Part shown: piece after piece, positions 30,932 through 43,564 of the stretch | How positions within the stretch are numbered: position 1 is the stretch's first letter | Layout: the number at the start of each line of letters is the position of its first letter | From: Cordia subcordata | Taxonomy: Eukaryota > Streptophyta > Magnoliopsida > Boraginales > Cordiaceae | Length of the DNA: 64,000 bases | Assembly: GCA_028554755.1 (NCBI GenBank) | Contig: JAPTOF010000025.1 | Location: forward strand, 5,567,501 to 5,631,500 | Direction: 5' to 3' | Notes under the pieces: generated by a model | What the model was told of the DNA's origin: nothing | What the model saw: only the letters and a program-made list of their open reading frames with translations | Database searches by the model: none | Translations under genes and position numbers: made by a program

Positions 30932-33527
30932 GAGAGATAGGGTGATGTTTGTGAAGGGTATAAGCAGTGGTCATGGCTGGTTTAGATGTACATAGGGTGG
31001 GGGGCAGTTTCTCTTCAGAGAAGATAAGGGGGTGATTTTAAAAATAACTAAAGGCTAGGGTCTGTTTTATTAAAAGCTGTAGTTCCAAATAAGGCCTGTG
31101 CCCCAGCGTGTCCACGCTTAAGCCCCTAGTAACCCAAAAAATTCAGAAAACACCATTAAAATCTGTCATTTTTCCAAAAAACCTCATAGTTGTCAACATC
31201 AAAACTCTACCATAACAAAAGAAGAATACCAAAAATAATTGAAAAATTCTTTAAAAAAAGGGGAAATAATTTGCCAAGAAAATAAAAAAATCAACTAAAC
31301 ACACTAAAAAACTTAAAATTAAAATTTCTAATTCTGTGGGTTGCCTCCCACCAGTGCCTTCATTTAACGTCATCGGATCGATGTAGCCAATTCATCTAAG
31401 CTTTACCCAGAGGCTTTTCTGGCTCAATTCTCTCATAGACGCGCTTCAATCGATGTCCATCAACTTTGATGATTTTGTCATTGATCAAGCTCTTCACTTC
31501 AACTACACCACAAGAAAACAATTTAGTAATACAAAAGAATCTACCCATTTAGTTTGTGGATCATCGTGAAACAATTTAAAACCATAGTGATGATATAAAT
31601 TTTTTTTGTCCCATTAAAAGTTGTTTTCCATCAATAACTTTTTCTTACAAACTTTTTTTGCTTTTCCTTGTGAATTTTTGTCTTCTTACGAGCACTGCTT
31701 TTCTTCTACTCCAACTCTTAGGGTTGTAGCTTCCTATATGCACCCCTTTTATCCACCATAAGTGGATTCAATCAGCTTTGAATTTCTCCCATTGGCTTCC
31801 CTTGATTCTTTCGCTAGGCAATTGGTTCCTACAAGTTAGTGCTACTAGCAAAGTCTTCTTAAATTCTTTCGACTTTTCAAGAAAGAAATTTTCCCAAGAG
31901 GTAACACTTAACTTATTATCATCAACCGTTTCTAAAGCAAAAACACAAGACATCTCACTCGGATTTTTCATGTCATTATAAACATCAAATTTAACAATGT
32001 CTCCATCAAACTCCATAGTGAGAATACCTTTGTGCACATTAATTTTAGTCCTAACTATACTAAGGAATGGGTTTTCTCGCAAAATTTCACAAGACTTAGA
32101 TGATGAATCTTTTCCATATCAAGCACACAAAAATCAGTAGGAAAGACCAAATAATCTACACGCACTAAAACATCTTCTAGGACACATTCAGGATAAACTA
32201 AAGACCTATCAACTAATTGAATAACAACTTATGTTTCTTTCAAATGTCCTACTTTCTAGGGTCCCGCATTCAAAGAAGAATAAATAGACTTAGGCATGAC
32301 ATTAATTGACGCTCCTAAACCACACATAGCTTTCTTGATACATAAAGAGCCTATTTGACATGAAATAACAAACATACCTTGGTCTTTGCACTTTTGAAGC
32401 AAATCCTTTATAAGCAGGATGGAGACATTCTCCCCTCACTTATTTTTTCATTCCCAACGACATTCTTTTTGTTAGTGCACAATTATTTTAGAAACTTTGC
32501 TATTTGAGGTACTTGCTTAATTGCATCAAGTAATGGAATATTTACCTCTACCTTATGAAAAAGCTTGAAAATCTCCTTCTCTTCCTTTTCCTTTTTGGAC
32601 TTTGCGAATCATTTGGGGAGAAGAGGTCTAAACACCAGTTTCGTACAATTTTTAGGCTCTGTTTCATCGGTGTCCACCACTTTTCCATCATGTTTTACCC
32701 TCTTTTTCAATTTTTCTCTGTTTCAAGTGCTGTCAACTTTACGTGCCCACGCCTAGTCTGACAGTGGCTGTCCAGCAGCTCTTTTCACTTCGTAAGGTGA
32801 TTGCGGATGCATTCTCCTTTGGATTGGCAATTGTTTGAGAAGGTAATTTACCACATGACTTTAACCTACCTACGGATGTTGCCAATTGGCTCATTTATGT
32901 CTCTGAATTCTTTATGCTTGCACTCATTTCCTGTTTAAATTGTTGAGTGTTAAGAGCAAGAGATTTCACAATATCTTCAAGAGAGGTATCTAGAGTTGAA
33001 AGTGTGGGCTATGATGGTGATGCTAGAAGTATTGCAAATTTAGTGAATTAAAATTTTGTGGCCTTACTTCATAGCTTAAGTTTGGGTGATCCCTCTAACC
33101 TGGGTTGTATGTATTAGAAAAAGGATCATATCTTTACTGTGGTAGATTAGGAAATCCTCCAATGGCATTAACATGTTGTGGATCCTTTTCTTGGAGCATG
33201 GAATACATATTAGTTGGGTGTCCTGCCATAGCATAAATTTCGCAAACTTTTTGAATTGGAACACTACCACCTGCAACCAAACCTTGCAAAAGAGAAGTTA
33301 GTTGAGTCAACTTTGAATCAAGAGAAGAAACACTTACCTCATTAACTCTTCTTGAATGCTCGTATCTATTTCCTAAGTATCATAAATTTGCAGCCATGAT
33401 GGAAATCAAATCTCTAGCCTCTCGAGTTGTTTACTCGATGATTGCTCCTCCGCTAGCGGCGTCCATCATTCTTCTTTCAATTGAAAGCAATCCTTCATAA
33501 AAGTATTGTATAAGAGATTGTTCAGAA
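30932..33527 (-). mobile_element. Ty3/Gypsy non-autonomous element, copy B (truncated)
   Basis: It aligns with copy A over its whole length (for example 31080-31210 with 27420-27560, and 31768-32215 with about 28070-28495). It has the same protease-to-integrase-tail junction. Protease motifs TKINVHKGILTMEFDGD are readable at 32082-31900 on the minus strand. Coding is more decayed than in copy A. Homology to copy A stops at 33527 inside gag, where the minus-strand Copia LTR begins within 13 bp. Confidence 0.75.
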
Positions 33528-33539
33528 TTCCATATATAA

Positions 33540-34340
33540 TGCATCCAACTCCTTTTTCCAAGCATAAACATGTAAAAACGCATCAAAAACACCAATTAAG
33601 GAGCATCCAATTCGAGAATTAAGCACAATTAACTATGAATTAAAAGCTTATTTTGTACTTATCAATAGGCTACTCTAGAAATCCAAAACTAAATAAGATT
33701 TAGTTAAACCAATCATTTACATATTAAAATAGCTAATAAATTAATCTGAACTTGACTAGGAAATTACCAATAAACTAATCCTAATGCAATTAGGACTCAA
33801 TAAATCCAAATCCCGAATCAAGTTTATTTACCAACATCCCCCCTTAAACTTGATTTGATTCTAGTTATTCTAAGCAAAGCTCTCAGCTGGATGAACACGT
33901 CACTCTTCAGGGGTAATCTTTCACATGCTTTATCGTTAATCACTTATTTGCAACGCACTCTTTAACTCTTTAGTCATTGTCTTTTTGAACTTTCACCATA
34001 GTCAATGCCATCTCTTTGACTACATCCTTCCACTCTACCTTTTGTATTTCTCTTTATTCTGTAAACCCACTTTACTCTAATGGCTTTATGTCCTATAGGT
34101 AAATGTGCAAGCTCCCAAGTATCATTCTTCTTGATCACCTTAATATCTTCATCCATAGCTGCTTTCCATTTTTCGCTCGTTTTAGCTTCCTTGAACGTAA
34201 TTGGCTCGCAATCTGCAAGAAGACAAAAGAGATTTACTTTATCAGTTAAATTTCGAATTACCTTGTAAATTTCACTCAAGCTTTTAAAGCGAGGAGCTTT
34301 TTCTTCAAGATTTGAACTTTTTACAGAGGAGTTTCCTTGA
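33540..34340 (-). mobile_element. Outer minus-strand Copia element (O), 3' segment: RT start, PPT, 3' LTR
   Basis: This is the downstream part of the element whose upstream part is at 49590-51870. At 34330-33974 the minus strand encodes the RT N-terminus (LADCEPITFKEA, KWKAAMDEDIKVIKKNDTWEL, GHKAIRVKWVYRIKRN). Most of RT and RNase H are then missing. A polypurine tract AAGGGGGGA (33845-33837) precedes an LTR of 297 bp (33836-33540) that starts TGTTGG and ends GGATGCA. The element is interrupted at 34340/49590 by C2, with duplication CTTGA. Confidence 0.8.
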
Positions 34341-34688
34341 TGTTAATTGTGGCCCGTATTCTTGAGCAACAAGAATAGCAAATTGCCTTATTAGCAAGTT
34401 ACCTTATTAGGTTGTTACCATAATAGCACATAATTAATAGGTTGCCTTTTCTACTCAATAGGTTTTAGAAAACCTATTCACTATAAATATGTGGCAATAC
34501 TAATTGTATGATGTGTAGGAGAGAAACCAGAATGTGAGCCTTGCAATTTTCAGTGATCAATAGTGAAATTATTTTCTGCTGCCCACAGATGTAGAGTTTA
34601 AGGCCGAACCATGCAATTCTCTTGTGTTCTTATCTTCTTGTGTTCTTTTCTTCTCATGTTCTTTGTGTTTGCATGTTTTTCCCTAACA
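34341..34688 (+). repeat. 5' LTR of C2
   Basis: 348 bp with TG...CA ends. A CTATAAATA TATA box at about 34480-34489 marks the likely retroelement promoter; the 3' LTR (49259-49589) carries the same box. Confidence 0.92.
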
Positions 34689-35162
34689 AATTGGTATCTA
34701 GAGCATAAGTTAATTTCTGTTACGAAAAGGAAAAATCAAAAACTCACTTTGAAATCAAAATTGCTTAAACCAAACGGTGTCTAACCAAACAAAGGTCTTT
34801 GCTCAGTGAGAGGTGCTCCGGCGCTATCTGTATTGATCGTGAGTTTTGATTGGGTCAGGTCGTGTACTTGTTTGGCTAAGAAGATGGGTAAAGAAGGTAA
34901 GACCTATGGGTCTTGGATACTTCTTTGCAAGCGAGGTTTGGTATTGGGGTATTGGTTTGGGTTTATGGAGCAGGTTTAGGGTTTGGGTTATTTAGATTGG
35001 GCTTGGGTAGAGGCTTTGTCCAGATTCGGTTAGGTCTTTTGGGTTTTGGGGCTTTGGAATTAATTTTTTTTGTTGGACTTGGTTCCTTGAGTCCAAAAGC
35101 AAAGAAAAATTATCGTTTTCTTTTTAGGCTTGGGTTTAGTTCTATTAAAAAAAATTAACCGG

Positions 35163-35258
35163 TTTGACCCTGTTGACTGTGTTGACTAGTTGACCGGGGT
35201 TTGACCAAGGGTTGACTTTGACCGTTGATTGTTGACCAAGGGTTGACTGAGCTTGACC
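35163..35258 (+). promoter_or_regulatory. Cluster of ten W-box cores (TTGAC) in the C2 leader
   Basis: TTGACC or TTGACT occurs ten times in about 95 bp, all on the plus strand, between the primer site and gag. WRKY factors bind TTGAC(C/T). Defence- and wound-induced transcription is known for Tnt1-type elements, so a regulatory role is plausible, but the array is downstream of the LTR promoter and function is inference. Confidence 0.6.
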
Positions 35259-35466
35259 AAAGCCTTATCCCACATTTTTCGACGTGCTGAGTCTGATTTT
35301 GGACTTTTTCAGATTTTGCTCCGAAGTGCGTGTTTAGGTATGGTGTTGATTTTGACCGGTGTTGAACAACGTTGATTAGAGGTGTTCCCAAGGTTTTTTG
35401 ACGTGCTAAATCCATTTTTGCGGTCCGTTATGTCAAATTCTATCTCAAAGTGTGTGTTTTGAGCAA

Positions 35467-36230
35467 ATGAAGATGTCTTCCACATGTAAAAAGTTTAAAA
35501 TAGAGGAGTTTAACAGGAGAGTGAGTTTCAATCTACGTAGGATTAAATTCAAGGCATTTATGACAATGCAAGGACTTTGGCAAGTCATTGAAGAGATGAT
35601 CCCAGAGAAGATGAAACCAGCAGTGAGACAAGAACTTGAAACAAAAGCCTTAAGTGCAATACACATGTCCATGACGAATGAAGCATTACTGGAGATTGCT
35701 GAGAAGATGATAACAATTATGGATTAGAATACTTTGATGGAATTGTATGCATCAAAATCTCTCACGATCGCCTCTACTTGAAGAAGCGATTGTTTTATCT
35801 TCGAATGAAAGAAGGTATGCCACTAAAGCAACACCTTGATGAGTTTACCTCTTGTGTTATTGCTTTGAAGGACATGGGTGTTAAAATTGATGACGAAGAC
35901 CAAGCTATTATCCTATTATGCTCCTTACTAGCTTCATATATGAACTTTGTGGACACTATGTTACATGGAAGGGACAAAATTAGCTTTGAGGATGTGATTA
36001 CTTCATTGAAACTGAAGAATCTTCAAACACATATCGTGGGACATAGGGAGAAAGTTCATGGGGAGCGTTTAGTGAGTAGAGGGAGATCGGAGAATAGAGA
36101 GGGATCTTTGGGTAGGAAGCAAGTCAAGGTCCAAATCAAGAGCGAGAAAGCTATGCTATTTCAAGTATAGTGAGAAAGGTCATATTAAGAAAGAATGTCT
36201 AAAACTAAAAAAGGAAAGAAAAAGGTGGAG
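35467..36230 (+). pseudogene. C2 gag
   Basis: Starts at ATG 35467. It reads KKFKIEEFNRR, KFKAFMTMQGLWQVIE and ALSAIHMSMTNEALLEI, then a stop at 35725 and, after a frame change, KKRLFYLRMKEGMPLKQHLDEF (cited in part), HGRDKISFEDVITSL and an Arg/Ser-rich tail. The zinc knuckle at about 36156-36200 has its second Cys replaced by Tyr. The layout is that of Tnt1/Copia gag (UBN2 family). It is broken by the stop and frameshift. Confidence 0.85.
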
Positions 36231-37326
36231 AATCTAGCTAATATGGTAGCAAGGGTTGACAGTAATAGAAAGAGCTCAAGTAGTACCGGGGATGTTTTGT
36301 CTATGAGTGTGTCACGGTGGCATAATCAATAGATTCTTGACATAGATGCAACATTCCATATGTATCCTAGGTGTGACTGGTTCTTTTCTTATTTCGAAAA
36401 GGAAGGAAAAGTCTTTCTAAGTAATGACCTTTAGTTGAAAGTGAAGGGAATAGGTATCATAAATATTAAGATGTTTGATGGTATTACAAGATTTCTCGAG
36501 TGTTGGCATATACTGGAGCTAAAGAAAAACTTGATTTCTCTTGGTTGTTTGGATTCTCATGGGTACAAATTCTAAATTAAGAATGGTGTCTTAAAGGCGA
36601 CCAAAGGTGTTATTGTACTTTTCAAAGGGAACTTGATTGGCAGCCTATATGTTCTTTAAGGTAGTACGGTTATACGTGTTGCAGTTATTGCATCCAAGAA
36701 GAGTGATAATGACACCAAATAGTTATGGCATAAGAGGTTAAGCCATATAAGCAAGAAGGGAATAATCGAGCTGAACAAGAGGGATTTGCTTTGTGGACAA
36801 AGAATGGGAAAGCTTGAATTCTACAAGCATTGCATCTTTGGAAAGCAAACTAGGGTGAAGTTCAGCAAGGGGCAGGAGAATACTAAAGGTATACTTGATT
36901 ACATTCATTCTGATCTTTAGGGTCCTAATAAAGTTCCTTGCAAGAAGGGTGCCAAGTATTACATCACTTTCATTTATGCATACTCTTGGATGGTGTGGGT
37001 GTGTTTCTTGAAATGTAAAGATGAGGCGTTTCTAACATTTATCGAGTGAAAGACGTTGATTGAGAAGTAGACTGGTAAACAGATCAAACGTCTTAAGACT
37101 GACAATGGGTTGGAATACTGCAATAAAGAGTTTGATGAGTTCTGCAGGAAACATGGCATTGTGAGACACCGCACATGTATAGGGATACCACAACAAAATG
37201 GAGTAGCATAATGCATAAATAGAACTCTGGTGGAGAGAGCTCGTTGTATGCTCTACCATTCTAGCTTAAGTCAAGACTTTTGGGCTGAAGCCGTTAATAC
37301 GGCGTGCTACTTGGTGAATAGGTCTC
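36231..37326 (+). pseudogene. C2 protease and integrase, 5' part
   Basis: Readable in several frames. The protease region is near 36345 with the active-site triplet decayed. The GAG-pre-integrase block has [19 protein letters not shown] and HCIFGKQT (36735-36850). Integrase core pieces follow, including LKTDNGLEYCNKEF (about 37090-37135), GIPQQNGVA and VERARCML. Frame changes and stops are frequent. The reading continues at 47099 after S: the break falls in the motif that precedes the conserved VFGCPAYAH box. Confidence 0.85.
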
Positions 37327-38573
37327 TGTTAGCTAAATATTCATTATTGATTTTGATGATGAAAATATATATATGCGTTATTTAACTAAATAGCTTCTTG
37401 TGAAAATGAGATGGCATCAATATGAAGCTTGGAAAGATATGAAGATGTGCAAAAGGGTTATTTGAAGAAGAGAAAAGATAAGAAGGCATAAGGAGGAGAA
37501 GAGAAGACATAAGGGGTACCGGATTTATTTTTCTCTTCTTGCTCTTTTTGTGAAATGCCTATATATTGTGTGGACTTGGCTCAAAATATTTTTCTTTGTC
37601 ATTGGAAAAATTTTCAAGTCTTACACTTTTGAAAATAACATATGCACAAATGTATTTGAATGCACACATTGAGATAAAATAAGTTTTTGGGATGTTTTTA
37701 TTCACAACATGCATTTACATAGTTATTCAAAATAACTTGGAGTTGTGAAAATGCACTTGAATTAGTTTTTCTGCAAAATCTGGCTTTACTTCACATTCTG
37801 AAGTGGCCGGACCCCCTAGCCGGTCGACCGGCTAAGGCGTCCGGCCTAGTCAGAGAAGGAAAAGGGCAAGCCGGACGACCAAGCCGGTCGACCGGCTGAA
37901 TGGGGGCTGTAATAAATGCATTAGCCGTTTATTACCGTTCTGGCCGAAAATCTTCATCCTTCTTCACCTACCAAATCCCTAACCCCCAAATCTCTTTAAA
38001 TACTCATTCAAATACACTTTCTAAATATCAATTGAAGTGTGCAAAAGTGTTTATCATCATTCAATCCATCTTTGAGCCATTCTTGCAATATATTTGAGCT
38101 TTCAAGAGCTTGTTCTTTCTCTTCTTGAGGAAGATTTCAGATTCAATCTCTTTTCAATCTTGAGTATATACACACTTTGAGAGCTTTAATCATTGTGAGA
38201 TATATCCATTTAAGCTTGTAAAGTGTGAGGAAATCCTATAGAGAGAATCTCTTGGCTTCTTTGAAGTAAGACTTCAAAGAAGTTGTAAAGAACTTGGTTT
38301 GTGCTTCACCAAGTTTTGAAGAAGCATTTTAGTGGAGAGCTTTGAAGTCCTAAGGGGAGATTCCTTGGGCGGTGGACGTAGGCTTGGCCGAACCACCTTA
38401 AAATCGTTTGTCTCTCTTCTCCTTGCATCTCTATTTTTATTGTTCTTACCTTGCTTATCTTGTGTTTGATATATTGCTTGTTAAAAGTTGTAAATTTTCT
38501 GAAAATTTTAGAAAACGAAAATTAGTATTAATATCTTAATTCATTCCCCCCTCTTAAGATATTTGCACCCACA
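37327..38573 (+). repeat. 5' LTR of S
   Basis: 1247 bp, starting TGTTAGCTAAATATTC and ending TTTGCACCCACA. It holds two copies of the perfect 16-bp palindrome AGCCGGTCGACCGGCT (37818-37833 and 37882-37897) spaced 64 bp apart. A TTTAAATA TATA-like box is at about 37995-38002, after the palindromes. Confidence 0.95.
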
Positions 38574-38575
38574 AT

Positions 38576-38587
38576 TGGTATCAGAGC
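38576..38587 (+). other. Primer binding site of S
   Basis: TGGTATCAGAGC, perfect complement to the plant initiator-Met tRNA 3' end, two bases after the LTR. Confidence 0.95.
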
Positions 38588-38640
38588 TAGGGTTCTACAT
38601 TATAGTCTAACAACTAGTAGAATTTCTAGCAAATATAGAG

Positions 38641-40296
38641 GGAATTTCTATTAAACAAGCACCCCCTTTTGATGGAACAAATTATGCATTTTGGAAAATG
38701 AGAATGAAAGTGTTTATACAATCACATGACTATAAAGCTTGGAAAATCATAGAAAATGGGCCTACCTTACCTACAAAATTAGAAGGTGATAGGAGAATAC
38801 CCAAACCAGAAAATGAGTGGAATGATGAAGATATTAAATTATTTGAGTTAAATCAAAAAGCTTTACATTATTTATTTAATGCTATGAATGCCACTGAATT
38901 TGCTAAAGTAATGGGCTGCAGTTCGGCTAAAGAACTTTGGGATCAATTAGAAGTAACTTATGAAGGAACGAGCCAAGTAAAGAATCTAGGATTGCTATGC
39001 TTGTACATAGATATGAATTATTCAAGATGCTTCCAAATGAAAATGTTGAACAAATGTTTTCTAGATTTGTTGAAATCACTAACGGTTTGAAAGCTCTTGG
39101 TAAAGATTATTCCAATGTAGAGAAAGTTAGGAAAGTGCTAAGAAGCTTGCCATCATCATGGCAACCTAAGGTCACGGCAATAAAGGAAGCAAAGGACTTG
39201 AATACATTGGAGCTCAATGAGCTCATTAGGTCACTCATGACTCATGAGCTTGAGATAAAAGATCATGAAGAAGAAGAAAGGAAAGTAAAGAAGTCCATTG
39301 CTCTAGTTGCATCAAAATTTTCATCAAGTGACGATGAAGAAGATGATGAGGATCCGGAAGATGAGGAGATTGCACTTTTCGCCCGAAATTTCCAAAAATT
39401 TATGAAATTTAGAAAGATGAGAAAAGGGGCTTCTTCTTCAAGCAACACAAATTGGAAGAAGAAAGGAAAAGAAGGCAAAGAGTTCAAAAAGATAAAAGAT
39501 ACAAAAGATGAAATAAAGTGCTTTAATTGCAACAAGCCGGGACATATAAAGGCAAATTGTCCTAAGTTTTTAAAGAAGAAGGAAGGAAAGGCGCTCAAGG
39601 CCACATGGGACTTCTCCGAAACCGAAGAAGATGAGGAAGAGCATCATGAGGTAGCCAATTTTTGCCTCATGGCCAATGAGGATGAGGTACTATCTTCACC
39701 ATTTTTATCTATTTATTATTCATCTAGTGAAGAGGAGGAAGAGGAATATAGTTTTGATGAACTAAAAGAAGCATTTGCTAAATTACATGATGATCTATCC
39801 TTAGCTTTGGCAAAAAACAAGCAAATGCATAAAAGTTTAAAACTTGTTTAAACTGAAAAAGAAATTTTAGAAAAGAAAAATGCTTCCCTTATTGAAAAAT
39901 TAGACATCTCAGAAAAAGAAATATGCTGAAAATTTTGTAAAGATTGAAAAAGAAGTTAAAGATTTCAAAAAGAAAAATGAAGATTTAAATGGAATTGTTC
40001 AAAAGTTTACAAATGGGAAAGAAAATTTTGAAAAACTTCTTGGAAGTCAAAAAATGTCTTTTGATAAGATTGGTATTGGATACAAACCTAGTATTAATCA
40101 AAAGTATTTCAAAACCTATTTTGTCAAGGCTTCTACCTCTACATCCCTCTCTTCACCGAAGACAAATGTTATTTGTACCTATTGTGAAAAGAAAGGACAT
40201 GTATCTACTCATTGTTATTACAAGAAAATTCGTGATAGAGGATCACATGTTCCATATTGGCAAAGACCAAAATGGGTGGTCAAAAACAAAAATTAA
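38641..40296 (+). pseudogene. Gag of S, with two zinc knuckles
   Basis: The frame begins before any ATG (QAPPFDGTNYAFWKMRMK from about 38656; the first in-frame ATG is 38698). The UBN2 core follows. A one-base deletion at about 38981 (compare the left element) shifts the frame; the gag then runs to a stop at 39849. CCHC knuckle 1 is CFNCNKPGHIKANC (39519-39560), followed by an acidic region and a Lys/Glu-rich coiled-coil stretch (39760-40050) broken by the stop at 39849 and a frame change near 39915. CCHC knuckle 2 is CTYCEKKGHVSTHC (40174-40215). A long gag with a C-terminal coiled coil is typical of Sireviruses. Confidence 0.88.
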
Positions 40297-40389
40297 ACTA
40301 ACGACAAAGACCCAAGGTATTGGGGACCCTAAAATAAAGAATTGCATTTGAATTTCATGTGTGTAGGTATGCAATAAAAGAAATTCAAG

Positions 40390-43300
40390 CAAAATAAAAT
40401 GGATCTTGGATAGTGGTTGTTCCAAGCACATGACGGGGAACTCTTTACTTTTCTACAAACTAAAAAGGGCAAAAGGAGGAGATGTTACCTTTGAGGACAA
40501 TAGCAAAGGGAAAATTATTGGAAAAGGAAGTATTGGTAATGAAAATTCTCTTGCTATACACAATGTTATACTAGTAGAAGGTCAAAAATTTAATCTACTT
40601 AGCATTAGTCAATTATGTGACAAAGGGCATAAAGTCATATTTCAATCCTCTAAATGTCTTGTGTATGAATATGGAAACGAAACTGTGTTATTTGTAGCTA
40701 AGAGAAATGAAAATATTTACATTGTTGAAATTGATCAACTTATATGTCAACATGTTAAGTGTTTATCTGTTGTGCATGAAAATACTTGGTTATGGCATAG
40801 AAGATTAGGACATGCTAGCATGAGCTTATTGAATGATTTATCAAAGCATGATCTAGTTAGAGACCTACCAAAACTAAAATTTGAAAAAGATAAAATCTGT
40901 GATGCTTGCCAACTAGGAAAACAACATAAAACATCCTTCAAATCCTAAATAAGGTTTCAACAAATAGAGCATTACAACTACTACATATGGATTTGTTTGG
41001 ACCCATTGATGTGGCAAGCTTAGGAGGATCTAGGTATACATTTGTTGTAGTTGATGATTACACCAGATTTACATGGGTCATGTTTCTTGCACATAAAAAT
41101 GATGCCTTCAATGAATTTGCAAGATTGTGTAGAAAAGTGCAAAATGAGAAAGGCTATTTTATAACTTGCATCCGTAGTGATAATGGCACCGAATATGTGA
41201 ATACTCCTTTCATGAACTTTTGTGATGAACATGGCATTGAGCATAACTTTTCGGCCCTCGTGCTCCTCAACAAAATGGGGTAGTAGAGAGGAAGAATCGT
41301 ACATTACAAGAAATGGCAAGGACTATGCTAAAAGAACACAACTTGCCAACATATTTTTGGAGTGAAGCCATAAATACTGCATGCTATGTGCAAAATAGAG
41401 TATTGATTAGACCTATTTTAAACAAAACTCCATATGAACTATGGTATGGCAAAACACCTAAAGTATCATACTTCAAGGTATTTGGTTGTAAATGTTTTAT
41501 TCTAAACACTAAGGACCACTTAAGAAAGTTTGATTCTAAATCTGATGAAGGAATATTCTTAGGTTATCCCACAAAGAGAAAAGCATATAAGGTAGATAAT
41601 AAGAGAACTCTTGTTGTGGAAGAATCAATACATGTTACATTTGATGAGACTAATCCATTTGAGCTGAGAAAGGAAATTGATGATATAGGTTATCTTTTGG
41701 AAAAGACAACGCTTGAAGATCCAACTCCAAAAGACAAAGAAACGAAGCAAGAAGAAGAACTTCAAGAAAGGAGGTCTCAAGAAAATGAGGAAATCAAACA
41801 TTGCTCAACCAAAGATGATGAAACAAAAGAACCTCATGAAGATCTACCAAAGAGTTGGAAGTTTGTGAGAAACCATCCTCAAGATCTTATTCTCGGTAAT
41901 CCAAATGAAGGTGTAAGAACTAGGCGTAATATTAGCACTTTTTGTGAGCATCATGCATTTATTTCTCATATTGAACCCAAAAATGTAAAAGAAGCTCTAC
42001 TAGATGAAAATTGGATAATAGCAATGCAAGAAGAAGTCAATCAATTTGAGAGAAATAAAGTTTGGAAGCTAGTTGAAAGACCTAAAGATAGACTGGTAAT
42101 TGGAACCAAATGGGTATTCAGAAACAAACTAGATGAAGCCGGAATAGTGACTAGGAATAAGGCTAGACTAGTTGCACAATGATACAATCAAGAAGAAGGA
42201 ATTGATTATGATGAAACTTATGCTCCTGTAGCTAGACTTGAATCCATTCGTATGTTACTTGCATTTGCATGTCACATGGACTTTAAACTTTATCAAATGG
42301 ATGTGAAGAGTGCATTTTTAAATGGATTCATTGAAGAAGAAGTTTATGTTGAACAACCCCCCGGTTTTGAAGATTCATGTTTTCCTAATCATGTTTTTAA
42401 ATTAGAAAAGGCTTTATATGGCTTAAAGCAAGCTTCTAGAACTTGGTATGAAAGACTTAGTGGATTTTTGGTTGAAAACAATTTCGAAAGAGGGAAACTT
42501 GATTCAACCCTTTTTATCAAAAGAAAAGACAATGACATTCTACTTGTCCAAATCTATGTAGTTGATATAATTTTTGGTGCTACTAATGTTTCCTTGTGTG
42601 AGAATTTTTCAAAGTGCATACACAAGGAGTTCGAGATGAGCATGATGGGAGAATTAACTTTCTTCCTCGGACTCCAAATCAAACAAGCAAAAGAGGGGAT
42701 CTTCGTAAATCAAGCCAAATACACTAAGGAAATTATCAAGAAATTTGGACTTGAAGATGCAAAGAAAATTGGAACTCCCATGAGTCCCTCAACAAAGCTA
42801 GATAAAGATGAGAAAGGTAAATCAGTAGACGAGAAGAAATATAGAGGTATGATCGGTAGCCTATTATATTTAACTGCCTCTAGACCTGATATCATGTTCT
42901 CGGTGTGCTTATGTGCTAGATTTCAATCCAATCCTAAGGAAATTCACTTAACAGCTGTAAAAAGAATAATTAGATATCTTAAAGGAACAATTAATTTAGG
43001 GCTTTGGTATGCTAAAGGAACGTCATTTGATCTATGTGGTTTTTCTGATACTGACTATGCTGGTTGCAAAGTAGATCGTAAGAGCACTAGTGGAACATGC
43101 CAATTCCTAGGACATTCCTTAGTATCTTGGTCTTGTAGGAAACAAAATAGCGTTCCTATCTCCACCACCGAAGCTGAATACATTGCAGCTGGTAGTTGTG
43201 TGGCTCAAATATTGTGGATGAAACAAAATTTACTTGATTATGGATTGAATTATGATCATATTCCTATATATTGTGATAATACTAGTGTAATTAATCTTAC

Positions 43301-43499
43301 TAAGAACCCAATTCAACACTCAAGAACTAAGCATATTAAGATTAGGCACTATTTCATTAGAGATCATGTACAAAAAGGTGATATAATTCTTGAATTTGTT
43401 GATACTTTACATCAAGTTGCTGATATTTTTACTAAACCATTGAATGAAGATCAATTTTGTAAGATTAGGAGGGAGATTGGAATGATAAAATGTGGTTAA
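40390..43499 (+). pseudogene. Pol of S: protease, integrase, reverse transcriptase, RNase H
   Basis: Protease starts ILDSGCSKHMTG (40395 onward). GAG-pre-integrase has the HHCC zinc site (LWHRRLGHASM, then CDACQLGKQHK). Integrase Asp residues sit in HMDLFGP and IRSDNGTEY; QNRVLIRP and VFGCKCFI follow. RT has WVFRNKLDEAGIVTRNKARLVAQ (cited in part: KARLVAQ), MDVKSAFLNG and ALYGLKQAS. RNase H has SDTDYAGC, TTEAEYIAAG, YCDNTSVINL and ends ADIFTKPL. Lesions are a stop near 40294, frame changes near 40946 and 41255, an in-frame TGA at 42180, and Val for Asp in the RT box (YVVD, codon 42561-42563). RT from 42183 to RNase H is one open frame. Confidence 0.92.
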
Positions 43500-43564
43500 A
43501 TTGCATATATATGTGTTTATGTGGCTTGAGTATAGAAAATAAGCAATTTATGCATTTTTTGACC

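Noticed and set aside
34970..35000. Telomere-like TTTAGGG/TTTGGG wording
   Set aside because: Only irregular GGTTTAGGGTTTGGG with no tandem TTTAGGG array; part of the C2 leader.
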